Shown: in pieces, positions 1-13,400 of the stretch | How the letters are laid out: each line of letters begins with the position of its first letter | How positions within the stretch are numbered: position 1 is the stretch's first letter | Assembly (NCBI GenBank): GCA_964035545.1 | Contig: OZ037765.1 | Coordinates: 16,238,698 to 16,302,697, forward strand | Source: Bugula neritina | Taxonomy: Eukaryota > Bryozoa > Gymnolaemata > Cheilostomatida > Bugulidae | Length of the DNA: 64,000 bases | Reading direction: 5' to 3' | Notes under the pieces: generated by a model | The model's database searches: none | Told to the model about the DNA's origin: nothing | Seen by the model: only the letters and a program-made list of their open reading frames with translations | Made by a program: the position numbers and the translations under genes

Positions 1-3000
1 GCTTTACTGTACATCACAGAAAGATCTGCATCATTGAGAAAGATTCTGAGTAATATTTCATCGGCTACTGATATAAATAGTGTGAGTTAGTATATTAATT
101 CTCTGTCGGGAATGTTTATTAGGCAACATTCTATTGGTTGAGGGAACGCAGTGAAGAATGTTAGGCTCTTGTTTGCTAGCAAATAGTTTTTTATAGACAT
201 GGCTTATAGTCTCTTGAGGGTTTGTCTTAAATAATCTACAAGTTATAATGAGTTTAAAGCAATTGAGATCCTATATTCTTAAGGATTCTAGTTTTGCCAT
301 AACAGCCCCCGAAGCATTAGGAGATGCATTTTTGGATACAAGATTATTGATCTTATAAATAGTCGATCATGTTTTCTAAATGATTGTATTTTACTATCCT
401 AGCCATTAGTAACAGGTTCCAGAAATCCCCTCCCTATTTATTAAATAGTACCTATTTATTTAGCACAGTTCTGTGTGAACATGTATACTTTGCTTATGCT
501 ATACACATACACACATACATACACAGGTACACACATAAATGCTATACTCTTTGATCCACTGGTATACTATAATCTATGTTTGTTATAGTGTAAATATCCA
601 TATTGCCTTCATTAGACAAGTTAATATGTATGTTTATGTGGTAATTAGTTTGGCTAATCATGACACTACTTTGTCTTGTAGATATATGTGTTTGTAGTTG
701 GGAACAAAGAGCTCACCTCTTTGGTGTCTGCCGTTTCCAAATCAAGTTGGAAAATACCAGTTCATACCCACTTTGTATCTGTAAGTAATTTCTCTCCTTA
801 TTAAAAATAATTCGTCCTATTTACGTGCATGATTATGTAAAGGATATATCCTTAACAAGCAGTTTCTTGGTTTGAACTATTGCAAAACTCATGTAAAGGT
901 GACAGGAGAACAAAATTTTTAGCTACTGTCACTCAATTTAAACAGAACTCTGACAGTGGCTATAAATAAACTAAAAGAAAAATTAGAGTATTTAGTCATG
1001 TATTGTGTTCACTGTGTGGCCAAAATTGACAAAGTTGTGTATAATTCATAAATGCATGCTGCCTTTGATGTTTGCTTCAAAATTTTGGCTGTAATGTTAT
1101 TCTTTTTTTTATTAAACCCTAACTTAAATAGTTTTCTCGCCAGCTGTTTATTTAAGTAAATTAAATACCTCCAGTCATGTAAAAAATCATCTAAATAAGT
1201 CCTTAGCCCAAAACAAAAAACCCTTCCATCAGGGGTTTTATCACAGGGATGGTGACTATAAACTTGCGTGAGTTAAGTAAAGGATCAGGTCTCTGGTTAG
1301 ATTTGGGCCATTGTATTGGCTCATTTTCTTGTAAAGCCAGTTCTACCATAAATAATTTAGCCGCAGTGTTTAAGCAGTTTACTATATCTGTTTCTTATTT
1401 CTCCCAGCATTATTTTTATGAATATTATAATTACTCCCAAGTCTAGACATTTTACCATAGTTGTAATGCATCTCTAATTGCTCTCTTCCTTTAGCATGAG
1501 TGAAAAAGTTTTAAAATTGATTTTCCTCCCCACAGTATTGTTATTCAATTTTTGATTATAGAATATCATAGAGTCATACTTATTCTACAAAGAGTTTCCT
1601 ACTGATGCTGTGATATTGATCAACCAGAGAGATCATGTTCTCACTGAAGAGGTACTGCACTATACACTCTAAATGTTTAGGTCACAACAAATAAACTACA
1701 CTAAAATTTTATACTTCTATTTTGTGATTTGTTTTTGCAAAGGAGAAAAAATCTAGTTGCAATGTTTGAATTGTCTCGTTTAGTTCTCATTTTTATTTTA
1801 AAAAGTTATCAAATGTGCTATACCAAACCACTGGAGGTTTGCAAACAGTTCTGGATTTGTCCCTTAAACCTCATTATAAGCCAACAAGTATTTATTTTTA
1901 TATTTTCAATGTGTTCAATTATCATCTGATTAGTAGAGTGGAGTGAGTGGGATTCTAATGGCTTAGTATTATATTGTGCGTTTAGCAAAAACAGAGAAAA
2001 TACAAGATTAATTTAATGGGTCTAGTATATACATTAAAATGACTGATGGGGAGGGGGCATTTTTCTGCAGTCTATATACTAGGTCCTAGGACATCTAGCT
2101 GAATTTTTTGCCCTTCCTTATTTGCCTTGCTATATCCTCACAGTATATACTCGTAGCATTAAATAAATAGTGCAGACAAATAGCTAGAGAGTTATAAAAC
2201 TAATAATTAAATTTTAAAAATTTGACTACAATGGCAAACATCTTATAGTGAATGGGAAATGTACAATAGCTATCATAACTAGAACTTTTAGGCTCCTGCA
2301 GTTGTGTAAATAATGTTAACACCAGTTTAATTTTTTAACTCGGTGAAAATTTCTTGTGTGGGGTCATTCTCATATCATATATGTTTTTTCATAGCTGGAC
2401 TTCTCGTTCTCTGTGTGGAAGGAGTTTCCCTCTCGCATAGTTGGTTATTTAGCTCGCTCTCATCTTTGGCACAGTGGTGAGCAGAAGTACCATTACACCT
2501 CTAAGCTCTCCCACCAGTACTCCACTATTCTGGCTGACACAGCTGCTGTACACAAGTAAGATGAGTGTTCAAACTTACTATAGGTTTCAGTTGCATGGCA
2601 TGAAACTGAAACCACAAATTTATGCCTGCTAGCATTCATTCGTATGATGCGAAGTGATGAAAGCGTAGTGTATGAGACAACTCGCAACTTATTTTTTGTT
2701 AATGAGTCTTATGTTGCTCAATATTTATTATGAGGTGATATGGGACATATAGGACAATATGCATATCAATGAAAAGCTAGCACATTCTCTGCAAGAATTT
2801 TTTTGGAAAAATCAACTCATTTCAGTTTTGCTAGTTTTAGCTTTGAGATAAAAATATTGTAGTGCAAGCTGCACTTTAATACTTCAGATCCTTAGGTTTT
2901 AACTTAGCTCTTTGAAATTGAATTGGTAGCCCCCCAATATTATATTGATATTATTAGATGCATCTTAATATTTGGTTGACCAACCCTAGTTGTCAACCAT

Positions 3001-3447
3001 AACCTGATAGGGACTTGGTGCCGTGGTAACCAGGCTAAAGAGCATTTCCTAGGTTACCACTCAGAACCAGGATTGTATAATGTGTGTATCTGGAATATGT
3101 AATAAGCTAATAAATACTTTACTTGCAGGTATTACCTCTTCCAAGTAATGGATTATGCTAACAGATGGTCTCATGTAGATATGATAAACCAATGCTCAGA
3201 TATGCTCCTCAACTTCATTGTCAGTGACATTACTTCTCTGCCCCCCATCAAAATTGGTAGCAGACATAAATTCAATTCCTTATCTGCTCAACTGTTTAAG
3301 CATCACGACCTTTGCTTCAACCTGGTGTATCAGCAGTTTGGTTATCTGCCACTCAAGATGTCTCAAGTGAGACTGGACCCAGCCCTATTTAAAGACAGTG
3401 TTTCTAGGACCAGGAAGAGATATGTTAACCTGGAAAAAACTAAATAG
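1..3447 (+). CDS. Exostosin-like GT64 glycosyltransferase domain (EXTL3-like), 3' part
   Basis: Exons 1-81 (partial), 682-780, 1562-1651, 2395-2555 and 3129-3447 join in frame to 249 residues ending in TAG. The product aligns by eye along the whole C-terminal GT64 domain of the EXT/EXTL family, whose members add hexosamines to heparan sulfate or its linker in the ER/Golgi. Landmarks: 'YVFVVGN' (the family's VVVWN strand), 'VWKEFPSRIVGY' (VWRE..DRIVGF), 'AVHKYY', 'QCSDMLLNFIVSDIT' (NCEDIAMNFLVSHIT) and 'FGYLPLKMSQVRLDPALFK'. EXTL3 fits best. The DxD metal/UDP-sugar motif, usually IDDDA, reads I-N-Q-R-D at residues 80-84, so the domain may be catalytically dead; the Asp of the later NCED motif is kept (CSD). 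The upstream part of the gene lies outside the window. A polyA signal follows at 3506. Family certain; exact EXTL member not. Confidence 0.88.
1191..1275 (+). repeat. SINE 3'-tail fragment
   Basis: The stretch 'AATAAGTCCTTAG', about 50 divergent bases, then 'GGATGGTGACTATAAACTT' with GCGTGAG matches in order the 3' half of the complete SINE at 14085-14283. It lies in an intron of the exostosin-like gene. No B box or target duplication is visible, so it is a truncated copy. Confidence 0.5.
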
Positions 3448-3505
3448 CGACATAGTAACTGCATTTTGTACAGTTTTGATAAAATATAAATTTTTCTTTT
3501 TTACT

Positions 3506-3511
3506 AATAAA
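3506..3511 (+). terminator. PolyA signal of the exostosin-like gene
   Basis: AATAAA lies 59 bases after the stop codon of the exostosin-like gene, the expected place for a short 3' UTR. Confidence 0.6.
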
Positions 3512-4441
3512 CTAATCTATACACTAATCTAATTTGAATTCTTTGATTTTGTTGCTTTTTACATTTTTACAATAGTTTTGATCTAATGTAATCATGTATA
3601 ATCCTAGAGCCAACAGGCATTGCTACATTGCTATTATGTAATGTAACTTATGAGTCATGAAAGTTTTGCAATTATTTATAATTTTATTTGACTACAGCTT
3701 AATATTTTATAGAAACCAGCCATAAACAGCAGGTGAACAATAATGCCTGTACAATATAAATTTAAACGTATTTATCATACAAATCGAAAAAAAATTCTAA
3801 AGATAAAAACAAAGGCGATGAAAAGCTCAAGACTAAACTGAATAATTACACTTGAAATGTACAACAGGGAAAAAATAATTCAAATAATTCATGCAAGTTA
3901 ATTTGACTAGATTTTTCGAATAAATAGATAGCATAGTTCCTGGATATAAGCAACTACCATTGAAGTCATTCACATCGATTGTCAGTTTTTTAAAAAGTCT
4001 AGCTATTAAAATTATAACTATGAGAACATTACATAAATCTATTTCTAAAAACTATTACATTCCATAGTAGATTCATAAGCTAATTTCTACTGGTCTTCTA
4101 ACTACCACCAACTACTAATTTAACTATCTAGAATTGTACAAATTAAAAGTGATGTAATATAGAGTTATTTATACAATATATGCATTGCATTATCTCTGCT
4201 TGCTTGGCTTTGTACCCTCTAGCAAGCAAACACTAGTTTAAGCTAAAATTCCAGGTCCATTCTCATACCTCATCATAAACACTAGTTGTACAAATGACAC
4301 TAGGATATAGGCTTCTGATTACATTATGTAACGAGGAAAACCTGGAACTTGGACTAGATGAAGTTATGGGCCAATAAAACCAGTAGTTTATCATATAAAC
4401 TAAATCCAATACTCTTTGACTCATAGTCCGAGTTTCATCAG
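3512..4441. other. Tail-to-tail intergenic gap
   Basis: This AT-rich gap separates the convergent exostosin-like (+) and L1-like (-) genes and must hold the 3' UTR of the latter. I see no coding exon. The short open frame at 4263-4445 on the minus strand has no family likeness. Confidence 0.6.
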
Positions 4442-7400
4442 TCACACATCTATGTGTGTTGATGATTTACCATATTGTCCGATGAATGAGCCATCTTCAT
4501 TAAATCTTCCCGGATCAATATCTCCATATTCATCCATACCTTCACTGTCCGAGTCTAATGGTCTCTCACTTCTATCTAGAGAAGCATGACTCCCTTTTAT
4601 TGGATCTTGGTCGCTACAAATTAGAGTGAAAATATACATTTTTGCCTTTTATGCATTGAAGTTATTGTATTTAACACCATATTGAATAATAATACAGTCA
4701 TTACAGGCACAATTTTTATGCTAGTGCCATGTACCAATATTTAAGAGTTGTTTCCCTCAAAAGCCTTGAATAACTCTGCAGCCTATTGCAATTAAATAAA
4801 TTAAGTACAGGCTATATTTTGTATCATATCTTGCACCTGGTTGAACAAGTAGGCTACATCATTTCTACTCTTCAATCACTATCAAAATTGTGGTTGTAGT
4901 TTTTTATCTATGAGCACTTATCTAGCTGTAAGATTTTAAACAATAAACAATTATTATGCAATAGCTGTCAAGGCTAGAAAGGCTTTATAACTCATGTCAC
5001 AAAAAATGTACTTTACAAACATCTCAAATCAAGTCCCCACTCTCTCCCACCCCCCACCCCCCTCCCCCCTGAAGAATAGGTGTAGCATTGAGATTTTCCA
5101 GTAGCCCGAATAGTGTAAATATGGTTAGCTTGCTAACTTGCAAGTTGAAGGTCTGAGGTTGGACTCTTGGTGGGGGCAGAAGAGCTACTGGGTAGTCTCA
5201 ACACCACAATAGTAAGTCTATATGAACTTTAATGATCTACTAGTTAATATGACACTTGAGAAGAGGTAAAGCCTGCCAATGCCTCCGTCTCTGGGTATCC
5301 TCAATGCATAGTGTGCAATAATTTAAACTGATAGCAACTATTTAGTCTTGGTTTTCATTTTTCTATTTAAACACTTCATCAAAATCAACTATTATTTTTT
5401 TCATAAAAGGGTAAATCACTTGATAGACTTTCTTTTTGGCAAGTTTTGTTCACTTGAAATTTTAACAAAGAAATTGGTGAGTTAATTTTAGTATATAGAT
5501 TTTATGTTATAATTTTGTGTAATTTCAACAAATTTGTAAAAAAAGAATCTTTAGCACTGCTAAGGCTATGCAACACGTTAAATGTGCTCATGTTAAATAT
5601 CTATACCTACTCTTACTAATTCTGTCACTTATTAAAACATCTTCAATGCGTTAAAATACATTTTTAAGAGCGAATATTTTTATTGCTGAACAAATAATTA
5701 AAAGCATATAAAATATATAACACTGCTTTGGTTATTTTTACCATTTTTCACATTAATCAATGTAAAAACTACTCAGTTTATTCACTATTTAATTTTTGGA
5801 AATAGCAGCCAAATTTTTGACTGAGCACTAAAGTTCTCAGCTATTGAACTTCACCAATCATAATGAACAGAAATTGGAGTGTAAAAATTAATTTTTCATC
5901 CGCATCATTTAGAGAAGCAGAAAGCAATTTTTAAACTTCTTCTTACAGCTAATTTAATTTTCATAGCAAAAATTTACTTTGTGAATTATTATTTTCAAAT
6001 ATTCATTAAACTTATAAGGAATCTCATAATTAATAGGTAACCGATGGGTACTCCAACGCTTATCTGAACAATGTTACTACAATTAGAACTTTTTCATTTT
6101 AAAGCAAAAATTAGGTACCTACCGACTAGTGACTACTGATTCCTAAACAACTTCTAGCACAGCTATAAAGTTAGAGGAAAGCTAACAGAAAGAGATAACA
6201 GAACACCAGGTAACGGAAGGTAATCTATAGGAATAAGATATGCAGCTGGCCCCAACAATAGAATTGATATGGGATTTGCAAAAGACACTTAGTCAAACTT
6301 TTAGCAAAGAATTTTAATAGCATTTTTTGATTAGAAATATAAAACACCATGATACATAATTAATGTAGTATATAATTTTGACTCTTCATTTCCATTTTTA
6401 TCAAATTTTGGTTATTGAATAGAAAATCCTTCATTTTATTTTTATTTGTTTTTTTTTGTCTTTCAACCTGCTTCTTTGTATTTTTGTATCTCAATTCTAT
6501 CACTAGGTAGAGTTACATTCCTATAGCTGATCATATTAAAAGTAAAAAATAACGTACTTCCACAACATTTATAGCAGATGATAATATTTAGGGCTATATG
6601 GAAACTACAGAAGTTTAGAGTAAGATGAAACTTAGTGAGGTGTGAGTAGAGATTTTGACATATAAACATTTTTGTTAACAATTTCATGCTTTGTAGTTGT
6701 TGAAAATAAATTTTGAAGTTAATTTGAGTTATTAGGCATTGGTCTGTCATATGTATACAGTATAATGTTGTACTTCCAAATCCTCGACCTCACATATCAA
6801 AATAAATATACATGCCAAGGTATTTAGACATCAAATTTTAGATTAGATTATCATTAATGTTTTTTGATTTAATCAAAATCACAGGAATCAGGGGAACTAC
6901 AGCTAGAAAATAGAAAACTTTCATCACTTCTTTTTCAAAAACTATTTGGAGTTATCTCCATAAGTACTTGTAAGAATAAATGAAGAAATTGTTAAGCAGA
7001 AGAAAAAATTTGAGAATAAAAGCTGAAAGATTTTAATTGCAATTATACTATAAAAGCATTAATAAATGATTGTGGTAGATTAATTGAAGCTATTACTCAA
7101 AAGTTACATATTTCAGTTTTTTTAAAGTTCAATACCACAATTCAACTTTTAACTTTTTAAACCATTCAAATGTCCAAAACAAGTTCTCACTATTATTGGA
7201 TATAGTTATTTAGCTATTTAAATTTCATCAAGTTTATTTTGTCATAGTAAAAGACAACTCCAGATAGCTGGTACTAAAACTTATTTTATGAAAGTGATCT
7301 ATTGAGCAAGACTAAACAATACCTTGTAAATATTGGTGTGTAACCTCCAGTTGCTCTATAGAAAATAATAAACACACAAACTATGTTACAAGTAGCCATA

Positions 7401-10400
7401 TCATAAAGAACAGGGAAATATATCATAATATAAGCAATGAAACGAAAAGAAACCTTTGTTTTTATTTTTGTCTCTTGGTATCTCTAACATGCAATACATA
7501 ATAGATAGAAATTTTAAATCTATAAAGATGACAGTAATTTTTACCAAAAAGAGCATTTAAATTGACTTAGGAGGGTGCCATTTTACTGAACTTAGGCCTA
7601 GGCCCTGAAACTTATTTCTGTTAAAAATGCATCTGTCTAACCAAAGAAAACTACCAAAACATTAAAGAAATATTGGGAAAAATGACCAGCAAAGTAACTA
7701 CATAAATGTGATAGCATGTTGATACTGGAGTACAAAAAAACTATTCAACATAATATTAAGCTCGGCTATAATCTATACTACATTAGTTTTATAATCTCCA
7801 CCTAAGAATTGAAAACAACAGCAATATTGTTGACACTTACGGCCTCTTGTAGTCACTGAAACCATATAATCCCATTTCCTCTTCAGGGTTGTGTCCAGCT
7901 TTCCGCTCATTTTCATCAACTGAAAATTAAGCAAAAGACTTCATTTACTTGCATATTATCTAAAAAGTACTAGAAGTCTAATGATGGACATGAAAAAATT
8001 CAGCAAGCTCTATTCGATGTGGGACTATCTACAAAGTTATTTGTTTTCTATTTCAAATTAATAAATATATAATATGTTTATCAATATGAATAAAGTCAAA
8101 ACTTTTAGTGACCATCAGCAAGGTTTGAATTGCTGGACTGTGGTGTGTTATTTTAAGTATTAGAGTGATTTGTTTTCCTTTTAATAATCTACACAATTAT
8201 TGCTGCTACCACTTTCACTTAGCATACCACTTTTAGTTGCTAAGGAGGGTTTGTGTGCATTTCTCTACATAATCATCAGCCACTCCTAAATGTGTTCTTT
8301 GTTTTTTTATTTACTTTTCTCTGATTGGGATGAAGAATATTTAGCCACAAACAAATCTTTTCAGCAGTAAAAAAGTTAAGTCAACATCCAAGATGACTGA
8401 ATTCAATAGAAATCAATGGCTGATCTAATTATTGATGAAGTTCAAAGGCTTGCAAGCACATCACCGGTTTTAACAGATAAGTGCTAATATCCTTGCACAG
8501 GAAAAGCAATTTAAGTTTATTGGCCTCATGATTGTATGGAATCTCTTTGAATTTGAATCATCAGATATTTATGGTTTTATGTATTTCATAGATCACTACA
8601 CAAGGAGGAAGGAGGCCTTTTCACCAAGTCTTGACATTTCGAATAGCTAGTAGTTTTGTTTAAACAAGTTGTAGCCATTTTTTCTAGAACACAGCTCTAT
8701 TTATTTCTAAGCTAATGTCGTAGTTCTCTCGGCTAATAAAATGTATCTATATTGAAACTGCAGGTGTCTTACCATAGTAGTTTTCACCTTGATGTTGACG
8801 AACACAGCAAGCTATGAGTATGAATATAAGTATAACAAAAAACACAGCTACTATTACTCCAATGAGCCACCAATCCTGAAATCCTGCAGTAACCACAGTT
8901 GTTGATGAGCCTTCTAAAATCAAAAAGTCATTAACTCAACTTCCTGTTTTAAACAAATTCATTAAGAATCATCGACACAGTTTTAGTTTAAAAAATGCTT
9001 TTTGGTAAAAAAAATCACTGTTTATTTTTATTCAACTTATCAGCAACTGGTTGATCCACAGTTATGCAAGAAGAAAAATTATAGTTTTCGTTTTGTTATT
9101 TTGACACCTAATATGGCTAAAGCTGCCTCAAGCTAAGGAAGAGCATATTAGTAGGAGCAGTTTCCCAGCAACAACTCAACAATAATTTTAAGCATTCAGT
9201 GCATATAATATGCAATATACTTATACTACCAATACTCGCAATATAAAATAATATTGGGCTAAATATAAAGCAATTGAAGTAGTAATTGGTATTAACAAAT
9301 CTAGGTTAGGTGAACTTTTGAAATTAAGATATTTTCTATTTAATTTTGATCAAATATTATTAAATACAAATTAACACAAACTATTTTAATGTTTAGATCT
9401 TCATTTTCCTGCTCAGAATTATTTGGTCCTTTACTAGCCTAATAATATACAGAGTGGAATCTTACTCTCAATAACCAAACTCGTGTTATCAATTGACAGC
9501 TGTCTCAGCACTGGATCAATTAATATGTAGTCAGGAAGCAAAATAATGGAAAGGATACAAAATTTTGTTAAATGCAGCTGAATTAGATGCATCAAATCTA
9601 AATGCACTATTGATTTAAATAAATATTTGGGGTAGTTTCTGTCAGCAAATTCATTTTTCCTCTGCGATTTGTTTTGTCATGAAAAGATAAAAACAGTTGA
9701 GTGATTGCTGATGACCTGCTGTAAACATAGAATTATTCTATAAGCAGCTCCGAGTTGGGGGTGAATGAGTGCAGTAGTTTAAAGATCTTGAGTTTAGAGT
9801 TGAAGGTTTAGCAAAACCTCTCCCATTTTAAACTCGAGAACAGCTAACTGCTGCAAAAAAGTGTAAGCTGCTACCGTATGCATAGAGATCCAAAACACTG
9901 AAATCTGAATTCCCACCTAAATAATTGAATAACAACTTCGATACTAACTTTTAGCTACATCAAAAGGTATCTTCAAACTTTCATAAGACAAAAGTGTATC
10001 ATTTCCATAGAATTTCATGTTGATGACACACCACCAAACACCACCAATGATAGACTTTTGCACAGTTGAATCCAAGTAATCAAACTTGAGAGTTGAATAC
10101 ACAGTTCTGTTTTTCCTGTCAAACTTGTAGGTAATAGTCTACAATATATTTTAGTAAATTATCAATTTTCAGTCCAATTATACTGAGCAATGCACATAAT
10201 ATTTGATTGATAGATTATTATACATTATCATTTGAATTCTAACCCAGCTAAAAAATGTTAGTAATGTACATCTACATCTATATTTTACTCTATTGCTGAA
10301 CAGATTTCTCTTTAAATGTTCTCTGAGTGATAATTGTGTTTAGCTCTCCTGAGATGAAAATATATAAAATAATGTTAAACGAAAGTAGTTCACACTAACA

Positions 10401-13400
10401 TGTCATTTACTTTTTGCTTGTTGTTATAGAACAAGTTGACACATGAGAATAGGTTATGCCTTTATACACACATAATTAGCAATTCAATTACACTGGAACA
10501 ACTAAATAGATGACAAGCTATTCATGAAATAAGACTCTTTGTTTGTAGACAAATATTAACCGGCTTTCCATGTACCGATCTCAGCGAGATCGATCCATGG
10601 AAAGACGCCAAAGATCGATCTCCGTCGATCTGAGCTGGTCGGTCTGTGGAGCTCGAACTCAGATCGATCTCATGTCAATAAGACCATGGAAAGACGTCAG
10701 ATCGATCTGAGAAGTAGAAAAAGACTGCGCGCTACAATGTTGTCTGCTAATAAAAATGATAACTTATTGATAATTACTAAGCAAAGCATTAAATAATCAT
10801 GATAACCACTTTTTCAGATGCCAAAACTTTGACTTTCAGTACAATGATTAAAAAAACTCAATTATATGCAGTAGAAGGTAAGAAAATGGGAAAATTTAAA
10901 TTGAATTTAAATGACCATCAAAACTTAGTCTCATTAGCTATTTTCTTTGTAATTTTAAGCCTAACAGCCCTGTAAGTTTATTAATAATCTGCAAGACAGC
11001 CATTAATGTTATATAAGCTGTCAAGCTAAAAAAATTAAAATTAATTATTTTAAATTGGCCAAATTACCATACACTGAAAGCTTTGCTGCGTATAGTTTAT
11101 AGCTGGGATTAATTTTTAGACTACTACCATCTTGTTTTCAACAGTAGTAGCTTTAATCACTCAAATAAGTGAACAAATTATACTTTTAAAGTATCCTTCA
11201 TTTAAGAGGAGGCAACTTCGCGAGATCGATCTGACACTCTCATGGAAAAACGATCGATCTGAGCACACTTTTCAGATCGATCTCAGCGAGATCGATCTGA
11301 GATCGGTACATGGAAAGCCCGTGATTGTCTCATTTGTTACCTGTTCTACAAGTCAAAGTTCATTACATAACAAGCCAAAAACTGCTGGAGTTAAAATGGT
11401 GCCAATGTCAACACTCTTCAAGAAACTATGAATATCCATTTTCTCAGACTATAATTCTACAGTGCATTTATCTACAAGCAACTTGGGAATTTTCTGTTGA
11501 GCTGCAGACTCTATATAGCTTACATGAATGCTATAACCCCTAAACTGCCTATGTAGCCTATATAACCCCTAAACTGCCTATGTAGCCTATAACTTTAAGG
11601 CAAATGCACAAAGTAATTTTTTGTTCAGAGAGGTTTTTGGTAGTAATAATTAGCAGCTGCTTATTCTAAAATCAAAACAAATTAAGTTGAATTTAGCTCA
11701 ATTTTATAAGCAAAAACAATAACATCGTGCAAGCCTATAAACTGACACGGTTTCATCCCAGATAGACGCTTCCCAGTTAGACGATAGACCAAATTTCCCA
11801 CTTAGGCATTTCCCACTTGGGCGCTTCTGAGTTAGACACTATCTTTTATTTTGGTGCAATTACATATAGTAACATACCTGTATAAATGTTGCATTGATTA
11901 CTAAATAGTTATAGCTTATAATAATATAAATTATCTGAAATAATATTTCCATTTTCATGGATATGTGTATGGAAAAAAGCAGTAATAAATTAATAATTGA
12001 TATGATCATTAACGAATACTTATCAACAAAATATCTTTTTAAACAACAAGAAGTATAGTAAATGCAAAATTAAGAGGTTAATGCAGATCAAAGGAATTTA
12101 TTTATATGTGCTAAATAACAAGCAATTGATCCAATTTTATTTAAATATACATATATTTCAAGAATATTCAAATAAATTGCACATAGAATATATATTGTAC
12201 CAAAATAATAAATAGCGTCTAACTGGGAAGCGTCCAAGTGGGAAACGCCTAAGTGGGAAATTTAGTTTATCATCTAACTGGGAAGCATTTATCTGGGATG
12301 ACACCACCCACATTAGGACTGGTTAAGCTTTCTTTTAGTTTTAGAAGAACTTTGAAAAAAAAAATTGTTGACATCGACCAAACATTACAAACCTATGCTA
12401 AACAAAGACCTTAATTTCTACACGTAAAAGTTTTCTCACCCTAATTCCAATGTTATGTTTCCCAGTAAGTTGTTCCCCCTGTAGTTTGGTGTGATTTGAC
12501 ATCCAATGTACAGTAGCTTCTATCACCTTTGGGTCAAGGACTGCTTGGCAATGAAACAATAGGTTCTCCTCTGTGTAGTTTTTTGAGATATAGTGACCAC
12601 CTTCAGGGCTTATAGTAATGTTAGGTTTTGCTAAAGAAGAAGCAATTGTAGTTTACAAAAGTCACCAATATGCTAATGCAAATTGCAATACACTTTTGGG
12701 ATAACTGGCCCTTTCAGAATGATTTGTGATTATTTCTGCACAGGAAAATACCTATGGGCAAATTTTTTCAGATAATAAAAAATAACTGCTTGTATTATTC
12801 GTTGAGCTGCATATTTTTTCTGTCTTGAGCAAGTAGCGATTTTTGGCCACAAATTGATTAACTTGGCAATGACATAGCTCAACTAAATGCTGGACTGCTA
12901 AACATCAGCTTATAATGCTTCTTGGTTTGAAATGTGGGCGAAACTTGCTGATTCAAAAACACATTCCAAAACTTTAAAACAACATATAAGTAGCCAGTTT
13001 AGAGTTTTTATTGAGCAGTTTATTCTAAGCATAATAGAAACTGCCCGTATTGTATCAGCTGACACATCTACATACAGTGACATGGCTGCAGCATTTAGCT
13101 CAACGTTTTCCGCATAGTTTAATTTTTTCATAGCACAAACTCTTACTGCATTCCTATGCCGTTTAGCAATGTTCAGTTAATGTGTCTAGCCCGCTCGGAC
13201 TACATGCAGACAATCTGCTTAGCCCAAAAAGGGGCTGTTGTGTGCGGATTTTTATGCGAACAACATGCTGAGCAGAGAGTGCAGAAAGCTCGTGTAAGTT
13301 TGATCTAATTGGCTGATTTCCATTATAGCGAGCAAACCTTTTGAATTTCACTTTGCGTTAGGATTTTTAGTGAATTGAATTAAAACACTTTTCAATAGTT

